From positions 1 to 6,426 of the forward strand of contig JADQBO010000341.1 in assembly GCA_016278585.1 (NCBI GenBank): a stretch of DNA of 6,426 nt. The letters are read 5' to 3'. The notes beneath the pieces were generated by a model. It was not told where the DNA came from, did not search any database, and saw only the letters and a program-made list of their open reading frames with translations. Made by a program: the position numbers and the translations under genes. Shown piece by piece: positions 5,534-6,426 of this stretch. This DNA is from Desulfosporosinus sp. (GTDB lineage Bacteria > Bacillota > Desulfitobacteriia > Desulfitobacteriales > Desulfitobacteriaceae). The number at the start of each line of letters is the position of its first letter. The stretch's first letter is position 1.

Positions 5534-6426
5534 CTATCTTAGCCAACTCATCTCTACAACTTCTTCAAGTTCATGGCGTTTTCCCCGCAACATCAAGTCT
5601 GCCACTGCGATTTTGGGATCAGCACCTTTAAATAAAACTTTATAAGCTTGCTCGGTAATGGGCATAGGAATATTTTTCTCAATTCCCAAGTGATGGGCAA
5701 TATGAGTAGCCTTTACCCCTTCTACCACCATCCCTACCTCTTTAAGCACTGTGTCTAATGACTTTCCTTGACCGAGAGCGACACCAGCCCGGCGATTACG
5801 GCTATGAAGACTGGTACAAGTAACAATGAGATCACCAACTCCTGATAAACCTGCAAAGGTTAATGGGTTTCCGCCCAGGGCAACTCCCAAGCGAGCAATC
5901 TCCGCTAGCCCTCTGGTCATAAGAGCCGCTTTGGTATTGTCCCCAAATCCTAACCCCTCTGCAATACCGGTGCACAAGGCAATAACATTTTTTAAAGCCC
6001 CGCCAAGTTCAACTCCGATGATATCTGGATTGGTGTAGACTCGAAAGGTTGGGGTCATCATCATATCTTGAACCCTTTTCGCTGTTTCTACATCCGAGGC
6101 AACCACGACAGTTGTCGGCATATCCCGCCCTACCTCTTCAGCATGGCTGGGGCCGGACAAAACGGCAATTGGGTTTTGTGGAAACTCCTCGGTTAAGACT
6201 TGGGAGAGACGGAGGTGTGTCCCTTCTTCCATCCCCTTCGCCGTATTGACAACAATACACCCCGCCTTTAGGTAGGGCTTTACCAAGCGAGCAGCCTCTC
6301 GAACACTATGGGATGGTACGCTGAAAACAACCATGTCGGCCGCTAAAAGGGCAAGATCCGTTGTGGGTAGAAGTCCCGGAGGCAAAACGACACCCGGCAA
6401 ATAACGCTCATTTTTACGATATTTCC
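5534..6426 (-). CDS. gpsA: NAD(P)+-dependent glycerol-3-phosphate dehydrogenase, 5' end outside window
   Basis: This enzyme reduces dihydroxyacetone phosphate to sn-glycerol 3-phosphate, the backbone for membrane phospholipids. The visible 296 residues lack roughly the first 45, including the GxGxxG nucleotide loop. They open with KNERYLPGVVLP, the family's N-x-R-YLPG segment. Later motifs are VFSVPSHSVRE, NTAKGME with its active-site lysine, LSGPSHAEEV, GGALKNVIALCTGIAEGLG with the second catalytic lysine, and NTKAALMTRGLAEI, then GVGDLIVTC and SRNRRAG in the substrate-binding C-terminal domain. The frame is open to the window edge, so an internal TTG at 6400 is not the start. The stop TAG at 5534 is followed by a strong terminator. 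The order gpsA then spoIVA is conserved in Firmicutes, often after der and plsY, which may lie beyond the window. Confidence 0.97.
   Translation of the reverse strand, partial: KYRKNERYLPGVVLPPGLLPTTDLALLAADMVVFSVPSHSVREAARLVKPYLKAGCIVVNTAKGMEEGTHLRLSQVLTEEFPQNPIAVLSGPSHAEEVGRDMPTTVVVASDVETAKRVQDMMMTPTFRVYTNPDIIGVELGGALKNVIALCTGIAEGLGFGDNTKAALMTRGLAEIARLGVALGGNPLTFAGLSGVGDLIVTCTSLHSRNRRAGVALGQGKSLDTVLKEVGMVVEGVKATHIAHHLGIEKNIPMPITEQAYKVLFKGADPKIAVADLMLRGKRHELEEVVEMSWLR

Noticed and set aside
5826..6249. Two plus-strand open frames opposite gpsA
   Set aside because: They are shadows of the strongly conserved gpsA frame, proline/serine-rich and without homology signals.
1..6426. CRISPR array, insertion sequence or attachment-site duplication
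   Set aside because: No regularly spaced repeats, transposase motifs or duplicated tRNA 3' end were seen; the tRNA-Pro 3' end has no second copy in the window.

Overview
The window looks like chromosomal DNA of an endospore-forming, moderately A+T-rich Firmicute. SpoIVA occurs only in endospore formers, and gpsA directly upstream of spoIVA is a conserved Firmicute/Clostridia order. The protein mix (PheB-type ACT protein, crotonase, WYL-like regulator) fits Desulfosporosinus/Desulfitobacterium-type Peptococcaceae; that genus-level guess is inference. Every supported gene lies on the minus strand, so transcription runs from the right end of the window to the left.

Right part (about 3600-6426): the 3' part of gpsA (glycerol-3-phosphate dehydrogenase, phospholipid precursor synthesis) runs off the window and ends at a strong intrinsic terminator. 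A 330-base gap follows, holding three inverted repeats and a good sigma-E-type promoter. Then comes spoIVA, the ATPase that polymerises into the basement layer of the spore coat, closed by a long hairpin terminator.

Middle (about 1866-3600): a crotonase-family gene with non-canonical residues at both catalytic glutamate positions has its own candidate promoter. Next is a pheB-type ACT-domain gene whose longest reading frame overruns its own promoter; the true start is a GTG at 2478. A tRNA-Pro(GGG) gene with encoded CCA and its own terminator follows.

Left part (1-1866): a short terminated transcript or leader candidate lies next to a decayed gene, recognisable as about 100 codons of protein-like sequence broken by two in-frame stops and probably a frameshift. 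After it come a regulator-like protein with a helix-turn-helix and a degenerate WYL-like domain, whose stop codon lies inside its terminator stem, and the 5' part of a gamma-glutamylcyclotransferase-like gene cut by the window edge.

Most genes appear to be separate transcription units rather than one operon, as shown by four supported terminators between or after them. I did not find a convincing new multi-gene system. The items most worth a second look are the decayed gene at 1374-1673, the small transcript candidate beside it, and the altered active site of the crotonase.
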